A DNA stretch of 64,000 nt, taken from assembly GCF_002211305.1 (NCBI RefSeq), contig NZ_LOKW01000012.1:434001-498000 (forward strand), given 5' to 3'. Of the stretch, positions 46,908 to 55,151 are shown in pieces; positions within the stretch are counted from its first letter, which is position 1, and the number at the start of each line of letters is the position of its first letter. Under the pieces are notes generated by a model, which saw only the letters and a list, made by a program, of their open reading frames with translations, did no database searches and had not been told where the DNA came from. The DNA is from Rhizobium sp. R634 (GTDB lineage Bacteria; Pseudomonadota; Alphaproteobacteria; Rhizobiales; Rhizobiaceae). The position numbers and the translations under genes were made by a program.

Positions 46908-46966
46908 GGAGCGTGATTAGGAGCGGCCGGTGACAGGGATGTGACGGCTTTCCCGCGAAAACGAAA

Positions 46967-46990
46967 CACCCGGCGTTTGGGCGCCGGGTG
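46967..46990 (-). terminator. Rho-independent terminator of sodB
   Basis: Perfect 9-bp stem CACCCGGCG (46967-46975) / CGCCGGGTG (46982-46990), 6-nt loop, followed on the minus strand by TTTCGTTTT. It lies just after the sodB stop codon. Confidence 0.85.
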
Positions 46991-47013
46991 CAGAATTCAA
47001 AAGCAGATGCCGC

Positions 47014-47616
47014 TTACTTCGTGGCTTCTTCGTAGCGTTCCAGGACGTAGTCCCAGTTGATCAGGCTATCGACGAAGGCCTCGAGATATTTCGGGCGGGC
47101 GTTGCGATAGTCGATGTAATAGGAGTGTTCCCAGACGTCGACGCCGAGGATCGGGGTGGCGCCATGAACGAGCGGGTTTTCGCCGTTCGGGGTCTTGGAG
47201 ATTTCGAGCTTGCCGTTCTTGACGGAAACCCAGGCCCAGCCGGAGCCGAACTGGGTGGCGCCGGCGTTGGCGAAATCGGCCTTGAACTTGTCATAGCCGC
47301 CGAGATCGGAGGCGAAGGCTGCTTCGAGCTTGCCGGGCAGCTTGTTGCCGCCGCCGCCCTTCTTCATCCACTTCCAGAAATGGATGTGGTTGTAGTGCTG
47401 GGCGGCATTGTTGAAGAGGCCGGCATTGGTGCCGAAAGACTTCTTCACGACATCTTCGAGCGAGAGATCCGAAAGGCCGGCTTCGGCGGCGAGCTTGTTA
47501 CCGTTGTCGACATAGGCCTTATGGTGCTTGTCGTGGTGAAACTCCAGCGTTTCCTTCGACATGAAGGGAGCAAGCGCTTCGTAATCATAGGGAAGTTCAG
47601 GCAATTCGAAAGCCAT
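47014..47616 (-). CDS. sodB: Superoxide dismutase, Fe/Mn family (Fe-type residues)
   Basis: 200 residues. Metal ligands: His in LEFHHDKHH, His in AAQHYNHIHFW, then DVWEHSYYIDY (Asp and His). Gln in NNAAQHYNH at the second-sphere position is the usual mark of iron enzymes, where manganese enzymes have a different pattern. ATG 47616 is preceded by GAGGAG. It removes superoxide in the cytoplasm. A strong terminator follows. Confidence 0.95.
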   Translation of the reverse strand: MAFELPELPYDYEALAPFMSKETLEFHHDKHHKAYVDNGNKLAAEAGLSDLSLEDVVKKSFGTNAGLFNNAAQHYNHIHFWKWMKKGGGGNKLPGKLEAAFASDLGGYDKFKADFANAGATQFGSGWAWVSVKNGKLEISKTPNGENPLVHGATPILGVDVWEHSYYIDYRNARPKYLEAFVDSLINWDYVLERYEEATK

Positions 47617-47826
47617 GTCAGATCTCCTCTTGGCAATAGATTGCGTCATCGGCAGGTGAGCCGGAACATAGGAGGGGAACGTGGGAGAGGCAACCGGCGA
47701 AATATCAAAAAACGATCAACCGGAGGAAAATTTGCCTCAGTTGCAAGGCTGGAATTGCGCCTGCAAATCGCTGACATACCCGCCGCGAAAATGGCTTTCC
47801 AGCAGTCACAGCAACGGAGAACCGAG

Positions 47827-48153
47827 ATGAACAGGAATATAATCCAGCTTCTGGCCGCGGCCGCGCTTCTTTCCGCTGCCGGCGCCGCACACGCCTCCTC
47901 CGTCGAGGCCTGGCAGCAGCTTGCCGCCGATGTGGAAGCCAAATGCAAGAAGGCGGCGGTCGCAATCGAGAAACCCGTCGCTGCCGTCGATCCTTTCGGC
48001 ACGTCCCATTACGGGCTCGCCCTGCTGACCGGCAAGCCGAAAGGCGCCAAGGGGCTGATCGCCCAGATCTGTGTCTACGACAAGCAAAAGAAGACCGTCG
48101 AGATCGGCAGCGAGCTGGACGCCGGGAAGCTCGGGCTCACGCCGGCAAAATAG
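47827..48153 (+). CDS. Small secreted hypothetical protein
   Basis: 108 residues with a clear signal peptide (about 1-23, ending AHASS). The mature part has two Cys (KCKKAA and QICVYDKQ), probably disulfide-linked, and a short beta-rich core (HYGLALLTG, KTVEIGSEL). GGAG precedes ATG 47827. No domain recognised. The open frame continues far upstream without coding features, so the ATG is preferred. Confidence 0.75.
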   Translation: MNRNIIQLLAAAALLSAAGAAHASSVEAWQQLAADVEAKCKKAAVAIEKPVAAVDPFGTSHYGLALLTGKPKGAKGLIAQICVYDKQKKTVEIGSELDAGKLGLTPAK

Positions 48154-48233
48154 CAGCCGCCGCACCGGTTTGATGCCGTTGCGTGATGTACTGACGGAAC
48201 CGAAACCCACTCTTAGGAGTTGAAGATTGGGCT

Positions 48234-48276
48234 TTAGAGCGCCGGACGTTGTGGCGGGATACACGAGGCGCTCTAA
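48234..48276. repeat. Palindromic rhizobial-type repeat
   Basis: Perfect 10-bp arms TTAGAGCGCC (48234-48243) / GGCGCTCTAA (48267-48276) with a 23-nt loop, about 80 nt upstream of the methyltransferase gene. Similar TTAGAGCGC palindromes are common in rhizobial intergenic DNA; this copy has a degenerate centre. Confidence 0.6.
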
Positions 48277-48350
48277 TTTGTTTGAAATGGCGCGTAATCT
48301 TTCGAGACACCGATTCGGACTTTCGGGGTTATGCAGCAGGGAGGTTCCGG

Positions 48351-49004
48351 ATGTCAGAGCTTCGCAGCAGTGCGGAAGATCAGCAGAAAATCTATCAGCG
48401 CTGGGCACCTGTCTATGACCGCGTCTATCGCGGCATATTGCGCGACGGCCACCGCAAGCTTGCCGCACTCGCCGCTGATGCCGGCACCGACATATTGGAG
48501 ATCGGCGTCGGCACCGGCCTGACGCTCGGGCACTATCCCAGCCGCTGCAGGGTGACCGGCATCGACATTTCCGAACACATGATCGCGCGCGCCCGCGAAA
48601 AAGCCAGGCGTGAAAACCTGCAGCATGTGCAGGCGCTGGAGGTGATGGACGCACATGCGCTCGCCTTTGCCGACCGGTCCTTCGATGCGGTCTGCCTGCC
48701 TTTCGTCATCACCCTCATCCCCGACCCCGAGCGGGCGCTGGACGAATGCGCAAGGGTGCTGCGGCCGGGCGGCGAGATCATTCTTGCAAGCAAGCTCGGC
48801 GACGGCGCCGGCCTGCAGGGCAGGATCGAGGCGGCGGTGGCGCCGCTGGTGCGCCATATCGGCTGGTCCTCCGCCTTTCGCATCCACCGCATCCTTGGGT
48901 GGGCCGAACGCCGCGGCGATTTTGCTGCTACCGATATCCTGCCGGTCTTTCCGAACGGCTTCTTCAAGATCGTCCGGCTGAGGCAGCGCGGATTTGCCGC
49001 CTGA
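48351..49004 (+). CDS. pmtA: SAM-dependent methyltransferase, PmtA-like (phosphatidylethanolamine N-methyltransferase)
   Basis: 217 residues. The N-terminal YQRWAPVYDRVYRGIL is typical of PmtA-like enzymes. The SAM-binding motif I is LEIGVGTGLTL, motif II VTGIDISEHMI, then VLRPGGEI. The rhizobial-type PmtA makes phosphatidylcholine by stepwise methylation of phosphatidylethanolamine at the inner membrane. ATG 48351 has GGGAGG in front. The PmtA label rests on pattern recognition; another small methyltransferase (UbiE-like) is the alternative. Confidence 0.65.
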   Translation: MSELRSSAEDQQKIYQRWAPVYDRVYRGILRDGHRKLAALAADAGTDILEIGVGTGLTLGHYPSRCRVTGIDISEHMIARAREKARRENLQHVQALEVMDAHALAFADRSFDAVCLPFVITLIPDPERALDECARVLRPGGEIILASKLGDGAGLQGRIEAAVAPLVRHIGWSSAFRIHRILGWAERRGDFAATDILPVFPNGFFKIVRLRQRGFAA

Positions 49005-49065
49005 GACGGAAACTTCTCTTCCCGCGTCGCATGTTCTGATGCTACCGTTCGTCCGAGGGGACTGC

Positions 49066-49797
49066 ATGACATCGGATTTCTTCTTCTTCATCGTCGTGGG
49101 TTTCTGCGCACAGATCGTCGACGGCGCACTGGGCATGGCCTTCGGCGTGCTTTCCACGACGAGTCTTCTCGCCTTCGGTGTGCCGGCGGCCAATGCCAGC
49201 GCCATGACGCATGTGACGGAAATGTTCACGACCGCCGCGTCAGGGCTCTCGCATGCCTATCATCGCAACATCGACTGGCGTTTGGTGGCGCGGCTTGCGC
49301 CGGCCGGCATGATCGGCGGGGCGATCGGCGCCTATCTGCTTGTCAATATCGACGGCAAGACGATCGAACCCTACGTGTCGGCATACCTGGTCGCGATCGG
49401 ACTGCTGATCCTCTACAAGGCCTTCCGCCCGCCGCTGCAGCGCGAGGTGCGTGACTGGGCCGTGCCGCCGGTCGGGCTTTGCGGCGGCGTGCTCGATGCG
49501 ATCGGCGGCGGCGGATGGGGCCCGATCGTCACCAGCACGCTCGTCGGCCGCGGCCACGACCTCAAGCGGGTGATCGGCTCGACCAATTTCACCGAGTTTG
49601 CTGTGACGCTGACGATTTCCGTGACCTTCGTCGTGACCCTCGGCTGGTCGGAGCTTAATTCGGCGATCGGCCTCATCATCGGCGGCGTCATCGCCGCCCC
49701 TTTCGGCGCCATCCTCGTCAAACGGCTGCCGGTGCGGCCGCTGATGGTGGCGGTTTCGATGATCATCATCGCGACGTCGGCGCTCCGGCTTCTGTAA
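49066..49797 (+). CDS. TauE/SafE family sulfite/organosulfonate permease
   Basis: 243 residues, about eight helices in two repeats. The first repeat has GFCAQIVDGALGMAFG, the second LCGGVLDAIGGGGWGPIVTSTLVGRGH, the family hallmark with Gly-rich helices. ATG 49066 follows GAGGGG. It probably exports sulfite or a sulfonate-derived anion; the substrate is not shown by neighbours. It is 61 nt after the methyltransferase gene and may share its transcript. Confidence 0.92.
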   Translation: MTSDFFFFIVVGFCAQIVDGALGMAFGVLSTTSLLAFGVPAANASAMTHVTEMFTTAASGLSHAYHRNIDWRLVARLAPAGMIGGAIGAYLLVNIDGKTIEPYVSAYLVAIGLLILYKAFRPPLQREVRDWAVPPVGLCGGVLDAIGGGGWGPIVTSTLVGRGHDLKRVIGSTNFTEFAVTLTISVTFVVTLGWSELNSAIGLIIGGVIAAPFGAILVKRLPVRPLMVAVSMIIIATSALRLL

Positions 49798-49818
49798 CGC
49801 GTGGCCGCCTTGGCAGGG

Positions 49819-50163
49819 TTACAGATTCCGGCCGAAATAGACCTCGACGGACGCGATCTTCTCGCCGCGGAAGCGAAAGCTCTCCATGTTGTGGAAACTG
49901 CCACCCTCGAGTTTCTCGGCGCGGTAGCGGACCACCGCCTCATCACCGCCAACCGCCAGGAACTCTATCACGATATCGCGGAAGAGCGGTTCCTTCGGCC
50001 AGCAACGGTCGAAATAAGCAGCCCGGTCGATATGGTCGTCGCGCGGACTGGAGAAAGTAAAGTCCTCGGTCAGCATGGCGCCGACGAGATCCTTGCGGTC
50101 GCCGAGATAGGCGGCGTAAAGATCGCGGACGGTCCGCTCGCGGGATGAGTCCATGGCGTCCAA
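49819..50163 (-). CDS. SnoaL-like / NTF2-fold protein
   Basis: 114 residues, a single cone-shaped alpha+beta domain: RDLYAAYLGDRKDLVGAML, DDHIDRAAYFDRCWP, EAVVRYRAEKL and a C-terminal ASVEVYFGRNL. This is the nuclear transport factor 2-like fold used by ketosteroid isomerases and many small-molecule-binding proteins. Function unknown. Convergent with the TauE-type permease gene; divergent from the MFS gene. Confidence 0.85.
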   Translation of the reverse strand: MDAMDSSRERTVRDLYAAYLGDRKDLVGAMLTEDFTFSSPRDDHIDRAAYFDRCWPKEPLFRDIVIEFLAVGGDEAVVRYRAEKLEGGSFHNMESFRFRGEKIASVEVYFGRNL

Positions 50164-50280
50164 GGCGATGTCCTCCGATTAACCGATTGCGTCTCGCAAT
50201 CGGTTATGTCCTAGCACTTTTATTTGAGATGATCCAGGTTGCGGTGCAACTGCGCTGCAAGTTTGATGCCGAGGCAGGGA

Positions 50281-51513
50281 ATGACAGACAAGCAATGGGA
50301 CGCCGCAAGGCCCGGTTCGATCTACTGGAAGCGCAATCTCGCCATCTCGCTGATCGGCTCCTTCACCACGATCGTGGCGATGACGCTGCTGCTGCCCTTC
50401 CTGCCGCTCTATGTCGAGGAACTCGGCGTCAGCGACCATGCGGCGATCGTGCAATGGTCGGGCATCGCCTATGGCGCCACCTTCTTCGCCGCAGCTCTCG
50501 TCGCGCCGCTCTGGGGGCGGCTCGGCGATATCTACGGCCGCAAGCTGATGCTGATGCGCGCAAGCCTCGGCATGACGCTGGCGATCTCGCTGATGGGCAT
50601 GGCCGGCAATGTCTGGCAGCTGGTGGCGCTGCGCCTCTTCGTCGGGCTTGCCGGCGGCTATGCCTCCGGCTCGATGGTGCTGGTGGCGACGCAGACGCCG
50701 AAGGATCGTTCGGCCTGGGCGCTCGGCGTTCTCTCTTCCGGCATCATGGCCGGCAATCTCGTCGGCCCTCTGGTCGGCGGGGCGCTACCGCCCATCATCG
50801 GCATCCGCGGCACATTTCTCGCCGCCGGCGGCATGATCTTCCTCGCCTTTCTCGCGACGGCCTTTCTGATCAAGGAGGAAAAGTCCCCGGCCCGCAAGCA
50901 GGCGGCGAAAGCGAGCGGCGGCTGGAAATCCGTTGCCGACAGGCGGCCTGTCATCGCCATGCTGGCGACCGGCATGCTCCTAATGTTCGCCAACATGTCG
51001 ATCGAGCCGATCATCACCGTCTATGTCGCGCAGATCGTGCCCGAGCAAAGCCGAGTGACGATGATTTCAGGCCTCGTCATGTCGGCTGCCGCGCTCGGCA
51101 GCATCCTTTCCGCCTCGTGGCTCGGAAAGCTTGCCGACCGGATCGGCCATTGGCCTGTCATCGCAGGCGCACTCGCCGTCGCCGGACTGCTGCTGATCCC
51201 CCAGGCCTTCGTCACCAGCTCCTGGCAGCTCATTCTCCTGCGTTTCCTGATGGGCGCAGCGCTCGGCGGGCTCCTGCCCTGCATCGCGGCCGTCATCCGC
51301 CACAGCGTGCCCGATAGCGCCGCCGGCAGTATTCTCGGTCTTTCCATCTCCTCGCAATATGTCGGCCAGGTGGCCGGCCCCATCCTCGGCGGCTTCATCG
51401 GCGGGCATATTGGCATGCAGGCGGTCTTCCTCGGCACCTCCGTGCTGCTTCTCGCCGGCGCCGCCTATGCGTGGCTGGTGCGACCGAGGGAAACGGAAAC
51501 CGCAGCCGCCTGA
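50281..51513 (+). CDS. MFS multidrug transporter (DHA1-like, 12 helices)
   Basis: 410 residues. Motif A reads GRLGDIYGRKLMLM between helices 2 and 3, and GNLVGPLVGGALPP corresponds to the drug-export motif C. ATG 50281 has a GAGG-like site just upstream and gives the normal length; a frame to 50239 adds an odd Cys-rich leader. Probably exports hydrophobic compounds. Converges with a TetR gene downstream. Confidence 0.92.
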   Translation: MTDKQWDAARPGSIYWKRNLAISLIGSFTTIVAMTLLLPFLPLYVEELGVSDHAAIVQWSGIAYGATFFAAALVAPLWGRLGDIYGRKLMLMRASLGMTLAISLMGMAGNVWQLVALRLFVGLAGGYASGSMVLVATQTPKDRSAWALGVLSSGIMAGNLVGPLVGGALPPIIGIRGTFLAAGGMIFLAFLATAFLIKEEKSPARKQAAKASGGWKSVADRRPVIAMLATGMLLMFANMSIEPIITVYVAQIVPEQSRVTMISGLVMSAAALGSILSASWLGKLADRIGHWPVIAGALAVAGLLLIPQAFVTSSWQLILLRFLMGAALGGLLPCIAAVIRHSVPDSAAGSILGLSISSQYVGQVAGPILGGFIGGHIGMQAVFLGTSVLLLAGAAYAWLVRPRETETAAA

Positions 51514-51526
51514 GGACGATGTCTTA

Positions 51527-52147
51527 TCAGCGTCGCTCGGCGCTCGCGCAGATCAGCTCGACGCCTGAGCGGGCGATCGCTTCCAGCGTCTCGCGGCTGT
51601 CGCCGGCGCGAGCGCGGACGGCGAGCGAATGCATGATGGCGGAGGCAAGCCTTGCGAGCGTCTGCGGATCGGCGTCCCCGGGCAGCTCGCCCCTTTCCAC
51701 AGCCAGATGCATGCGATTTTCGATCTCGCCGTCGAAATCGTTGAGGCTGCGGCCGAGCACCTCGCGAACGCGCTCATGCTGGATCGCCTCGGCCGTCGCC
51801 GTGCCGATCAGGAAACAGCCGCGGGCGGCGATTTCCCCGTGCAGATAGATATCAAGCGCGCCGCTATAGACGCGGGCAAGATTGTCGCAGAGCGGCAATG
51901 ACGGGTCGAGCGCTTCGGCAAGCACGTCCATGCCGTCCTGCCGATAGGCCTCCAGCGTATCGAGATAGAGATCCTCCTTGTCGCCGAAAGCGCCGTAAAG
52001 GCTCGGGCGGTTCAAGTTGGTCGCCGCACTGAGATTATCGAGCGAAGCGGCCGCAAAGCCCCGGTCCCAAAAGACCTCCCGGGCCTTGGCGATCGCTGTC
52101 TTCGCGTCGAAACCTCTCGGCCGGCCGCGCTTTTTCTCATCCTTCAT
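51527..52147 (-). CDS. TetR/AcrR family transcriptional regulator
   Basis: 206 residues. N-terminal basic RGRPRGFDAKTAIAKAREVFW, then helix-turn-helix ASLDNLSAATNLNRPSLYGAFGDKEDLY. The C-terminal domain matches the group that controls GST- or reductase-type detoxification genes. It is divergent from a GST gene with a 15-bp inverted repeat (52152-52205) between them, the likely operator, so a local regulatory pair is inferred. Confidence 0.93.
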   Translation of the reverse strand: MKDEKKRGRPRGFDAKTAIAKAREVFWDRGFAAASLDNLSAATNLNRPSLYGAFGDKEDLYLDTLEAYRQDGMDVLAEALDPSLPLCDNLARVYSGALDIYLHGEIAARGCFLIGTATAEAIQHERVREVLGRSLNDFDGEIENRMHLAVERGELPGDADPQTLARLASAIMHSLAVRARAGDSRETLEAIARSGVELICASAERR

Positions 52148-52151
52148 ATTC

Positions 52152-52205
52152 TGTACCGTTTCGCATTAAATTCTTGACGAAGGTCATTTTATGCGAAACA
52201 GTACA
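52152..52205. promoter_or_regulatory. Long inverted repeat between TetR and GST genes
   Basis: TGTACCGTTTCGCAT (52152-52166) and ATGCGAAACAGTACA (52191-52205) match at 14 of 15 positions as an inverted repeat, 24 bp apart. Probably two operator sites for the TetR protein, one near each promoter. A TTGACG (52174-52179) lies in the centre. Confidence 0.75.
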
Positions 52206-52263
52206 AATGTTCAACGCTATCGGCGGGCGGCATGAAGCGCCTGCATCGGAGAGGAGATCCGCC

Positions 52264-52947
52264 ATGAAACTTTATATGCACGCCGCAGCCTGCTCGCTTT
52301 CGCCGCACATCATCTGCCGCGAACTGGGGCTCGATATCGAACTGGTGCAGGTCAATCGGGAAACCCATAGAACGAGCGACGGCCAGGATTTTCTCGCCAT
52401 CAACGGCAACGGTTATGTGCCGGCGCTGGTGCTCGACGACGGCAAGGTGCTGACGGAAGGACCGGCGATCGCGCAGTTCCTTGCCGACAGCACGCCCGAT
52501 GGAGCAGCCATGCTGCCGCCGGCCGGCGACTTCCGCCGCAACGAAATCCAATCCTATCTCAACTTCATCACCGCCGAGCTGCACAAGCCGATGGTGCTGC
52601 TCTTCAATCCGCTTTATTCGAGCGTGCATGAGGAGATCCGCCGGCTGATATCGAAGCGGCTCGCCTGGCTGAACGGCCGTCTTGCCGGCCCTTATCTCAC
52701 CGGCGATGCCTTCACGGTAGCGGATGCCTATCTCTTTGTCTGCCTGAACTGGTCGCCCTGGACCGGCATCGATCTCAAGCAGTGGCCGACGCTGCACGGC
52801 TTCATGGCCCGTGTTGCGGCGCGCCCAAAGGTGCGTCAGGCGCTGCAGATAGAAGAGCTGGAGGCCTTCGATGCCGATGGCGTCTATTTCGCACCGCATG
52901 CCTATCTCGCCTCGGCCGGACGCAGCGGCTCACCGGTGCGGCCGTGA
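52264..52947 (+). CDS. Glutathione S-transferase (beta-like)
   Basis: 227 residues. N-terminal MKLYMHAAACSLSPHI has the Cys-Ser pair of beta-class GSTs (GstA-type); VLTEGPAIAQFLAD is the conserved glutathione-binding segment; the C-terminal helical domain has GDAFTVADAYLF. ATG 52264 follows GGAG; an in-frame ATG at 52174 lies in the operator region. Likely detoxification of electrophiles under control of the divergent TetR. Confidence 0.93.
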   Translation: MKLYMHAAACSLSPHIICRELGLDIELVQVNRETHRTSDGQDFLAINGNGYVPALVLDDGKVLTEGPAIAQFLADSTPDGAAMLPPAGDFRRNEIQSYLNFITAELHKPMVLLFNPLYSSVHEEIRRLISKRLAWLNGRLAGPYLTGDAFTVADAYLFVCLNWSPWTGIDLKQWPTLHGFMARVAARPKVRQALQIEELEAFDADGVYFAPHAYLASAGRSGSPVRP

Positions 52948-52959
52948 CGGCGGCGGTCA

Positions 52960-53793
52960 TCAGAGAGCGTTCACGGCGACCGGCAGCGCCCGCTTGTGAG
53001 CAGTCGCGCGATAGGCGGCAAGAATCCGGCGGCGGGAGATCTCGCCGACCGGCTTGCCTTCGAGGAAATCGTCGATCTCGTCATAGGTGACGCCATAGGC
53101 CTCCTCGTCGGGGCGCAGCGGCCGCTGATCCTCGAGATCGGCGGTCGGGACTTTGAAGACCAGCTCGTCAGGTGCGCCAAGTCGCTTTGCCAAGAGGCGG
53201 ACGCGGCGCTTGTTGAGGCCGGCGAGCGGCAGGATATCGGCCGCACCGTCGCCGAACTTGGTGAAGAAGCCCATGACCGCCTCGGCCGCATGATCCGTGC
53301 CGATGACGAGGCCGCCAAGCGCGCCGGCAAGGGCGAACTGGGCGATCATGCGCTGGCGGGCCTTGATGTTGCCGAGGATGAAATCCTGCCGGCCGGCATC
53401 GGCAAAGGCAAGGCCGCCGCCCTGAGCGGCGGCAAGCATCGCATCGGCGGCCGCCTTAATATTCACCACCATATTGCGGTCCGCGCCGATCGTTTCCAGA
53501 GCCCTCTCCGCATCGGCCTCATCCGCCTGGACACCGTAGGGAAGCCGCACCGCGATGAATTCCGCCGTATGGCCGCTGTCACGCAGCTCGCGCACGGCCT
53601 TCTGGGCCAGCAGGGCCGCCGTCAGCGAATCGACACCGCCGCTGATGCCGAGGACATAACTGCGCATGCCCGACGCAACGAGGTAGTCCTTGAGGAAAGC
53701 GGTGCGGCGGTCGATCTCGTGCTCAGGATCGATCTCGGCGGCAACGCCCAGTTTACGGATGATCTCGCCTTGTTCGTCGGACAGCACGGTCAT
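52960..53793 (-). CDS. nadE: NH3-dependent NAD+ synthetase
   Basis: 277 residues. SGGVDS ATP-pyrophosphatase P-loop in [17 protein letters not shown] (about residue 53), then the conserved [31 protein letters not shown] segments and the C-terminal [13 protein letters not shown]. Converts deamido-NAD to NAD using ammonia and ATP; the glutaminase domain of the large bacterial NadE is absent. ATG 53793 is taken; an ATG five codons upstream is possible. Confidence 0.95.
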   Translation of the reverse strand: MTVLSDEQGEIIRKLGVAAEIDPEHEIDRRTAFLKDYLVASGMRSYVLGISGGVDSLTAALLAQKAVRELRDSGHTAEFIAVRLPYGVQADEADAERALETIGADRNMVVNIKAAADAMLAAAQGGGLAFADAGRQDFILGNIKARQRMIAQFALAGALGGLVIGTDHAAEAVMGFFTKFGDGAADILPLAGLNKRRVRLLAKRLGAPDELVFKVPTADLEDQRPLRPDEEAYGVTYDEIDDFLEGKPVGEISRRRILAAYRATAHKRALPVAVNAL

Positions 53794-53918
53794 GGGTCTT
53801 TTCCTCATTGTGAAGTCTATGGATAACCCCGGCGAAGATAGGGGAAACAAAGACGTGTTGTACCCTCTTCATCGGGCAACCCGTCTATCTTCTGTCGGCA
53901 GGCCGGTCCGCAGCACGC

Positions 53919-55124
53919 CTACCGCACAATCGTAAACAGCTCCACCGGCTCTGCAAAACCCTTCAGCTGATGTGCCCCGACAGAGACCGCGTTTCCCTCC
54001 CCCGCCTCCTGGCTGAATGGGTTCGACATCAACAAGACCTCTCCGAGCTCGCTGCAGGCGGTCTGGATGCGGCTGACCAGATTGACGTCGCGGCCGATAA
54101 GGGTGAAATCGAGGCGGCGGCCGGAGCCGACATTGCCATAGCTGACCTCGCCGTAATGAAGCGCGATGCCGGCCTTCACGCCGACGCCTTCGTATCGGAA
54201 ATCATCGATCTCATCGAGGATGGCGCCGGCCGATGCCAGGGCGGCACCGCAGGATTGGGCGGCATCGTAACCCGGGAAGAAGGCGAGGACAGCGTCACCC
54301 ATGAATTTCAGCAATTCGCCGCCCTCGCGGGTGATCGCCGGCACGATCCTGTCGAAATAGGCATTGAGCAGACCGAGCACGGTGCTGCCGGGCAGCCGGT
54401 TCGACAGCTCGGTAAAGCCGCGCAGATCGCAGAGCAGCAGGGCGGCCTGCATGGATTCGATCTCGCCCTGGCGGATGCGGCCGGCCAGGATCCGGCTGGC
54501 CGTCAGCGGGCCAATATAGGTGTCGAGGAGGCTGAGTTCGACCTGGCGAAGAGTGCGCAACTCGCTGGTGTTTCGCAGCGCCGGCAGGATGCGTTCGATC
54601 AGCTGCCGCTCGGAAGCGGTGAAGCCGCCCGGCCGCCTGGTGCCGAAAACGGCGGCGCTGACCGGACCTTCGCCATTGCAGAGCGGCGCGATGACGAGCT
54701 GCATCAAGCCGCGATCGGCAAAGATATCGATATGCTGCCAGCGGCCGTGGACGCTTTCGCCAAGGCCGACGACCAGCGGTTCGCGGGTGTCCATGACCTT
54801 GCGCAGCGGTGTATTGGCAATCGCAACGCGGGCGCCGTGTTCGCGGTCGTGGATCTCGACCGGCTCGCCCGGCGCCCAGGCGATGGTGCGGCCGATGAAC
54901 TCAGGATGCAGCGTCATCAGATGCAGGGTCAGCCGGTCGACCGGCAGGCCAAGCGCCTGAAGCCTGCGGCCGAGGCCGGAGACGAGGCCCGCTTCGTCGA
55001 GCGCGTGGCATTCGTCGCCGGAGAGCCATTCGATGATCGAGAGCAGCGCGCCCGTGCTGACGGCATTGCCGGTGGCCTTCGGCGGAGACCGGTCGAGATC
55101 GGGAGCATGGATCGCTGATGTCAT
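53919..55124 (-). CDS. Class III adenylate/guanylate cyclase
   Basis: 401 residues. N-terminal sensor-like region (about 30-190), possibly GAF-related, with no membrane helix. The cyclase domain begins at LLCDLRGFTELSNRL (metal Asp), continues with LKFMGDAVLAFFPGYD (second metal Asp, Lys-containing purine site) and ends with DFTLIGRDVNLVSR. Makes cAMP (or cGMP). The gene is 27 nt downstream of an EmrB-like transporter on the same strand, suggesting co-transcription with an efflux system. Confidence 0.92.
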   Translation of the reverse strand: MTSAIHAPDLDRSPPKATGNAVSTGALLSIIEWLSGDECHALDEAGLVSGLGRRLQALGLPVDRLTLHLMTLHPEFIGRTIAWAPGEPVEIHDREHGARVAIANTPLRKVMDTREPLVVGLGESVHGRWQHIDIFADRGLMQLVIAPLCNGEGPVSAAVFGTRRPGGFTASERQLIERILPALRNTSELRTLRQVELSLLDTYIGPLTASRILAGRIRQGEIESMQAALLLCDLRGFTELSNRLPGSTVLGLLNAYFDRIVPAITREGGELLKFMGDAVLAFFPGYDAAQSCGAALASAGAILDEIDDFRYEGVGVKAGIALHYGEVSYGNVGSGRRLDFTLIGRDVNLVSRIQTACSELGEVLLMSNPFSQEAGEGNAVSVGAHQLKGFAEPVELFTIVR

Positions 55125-55151
55125 GGCTTTCTCCTCCTTGAGGGCACGGTG

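Noticed and set aside
53970..55118. A 382-codon plus-strand frame opposite the cyclase
   Set aside because: Antisense shadow; the cyclase metal sites are intact on the minus strand.
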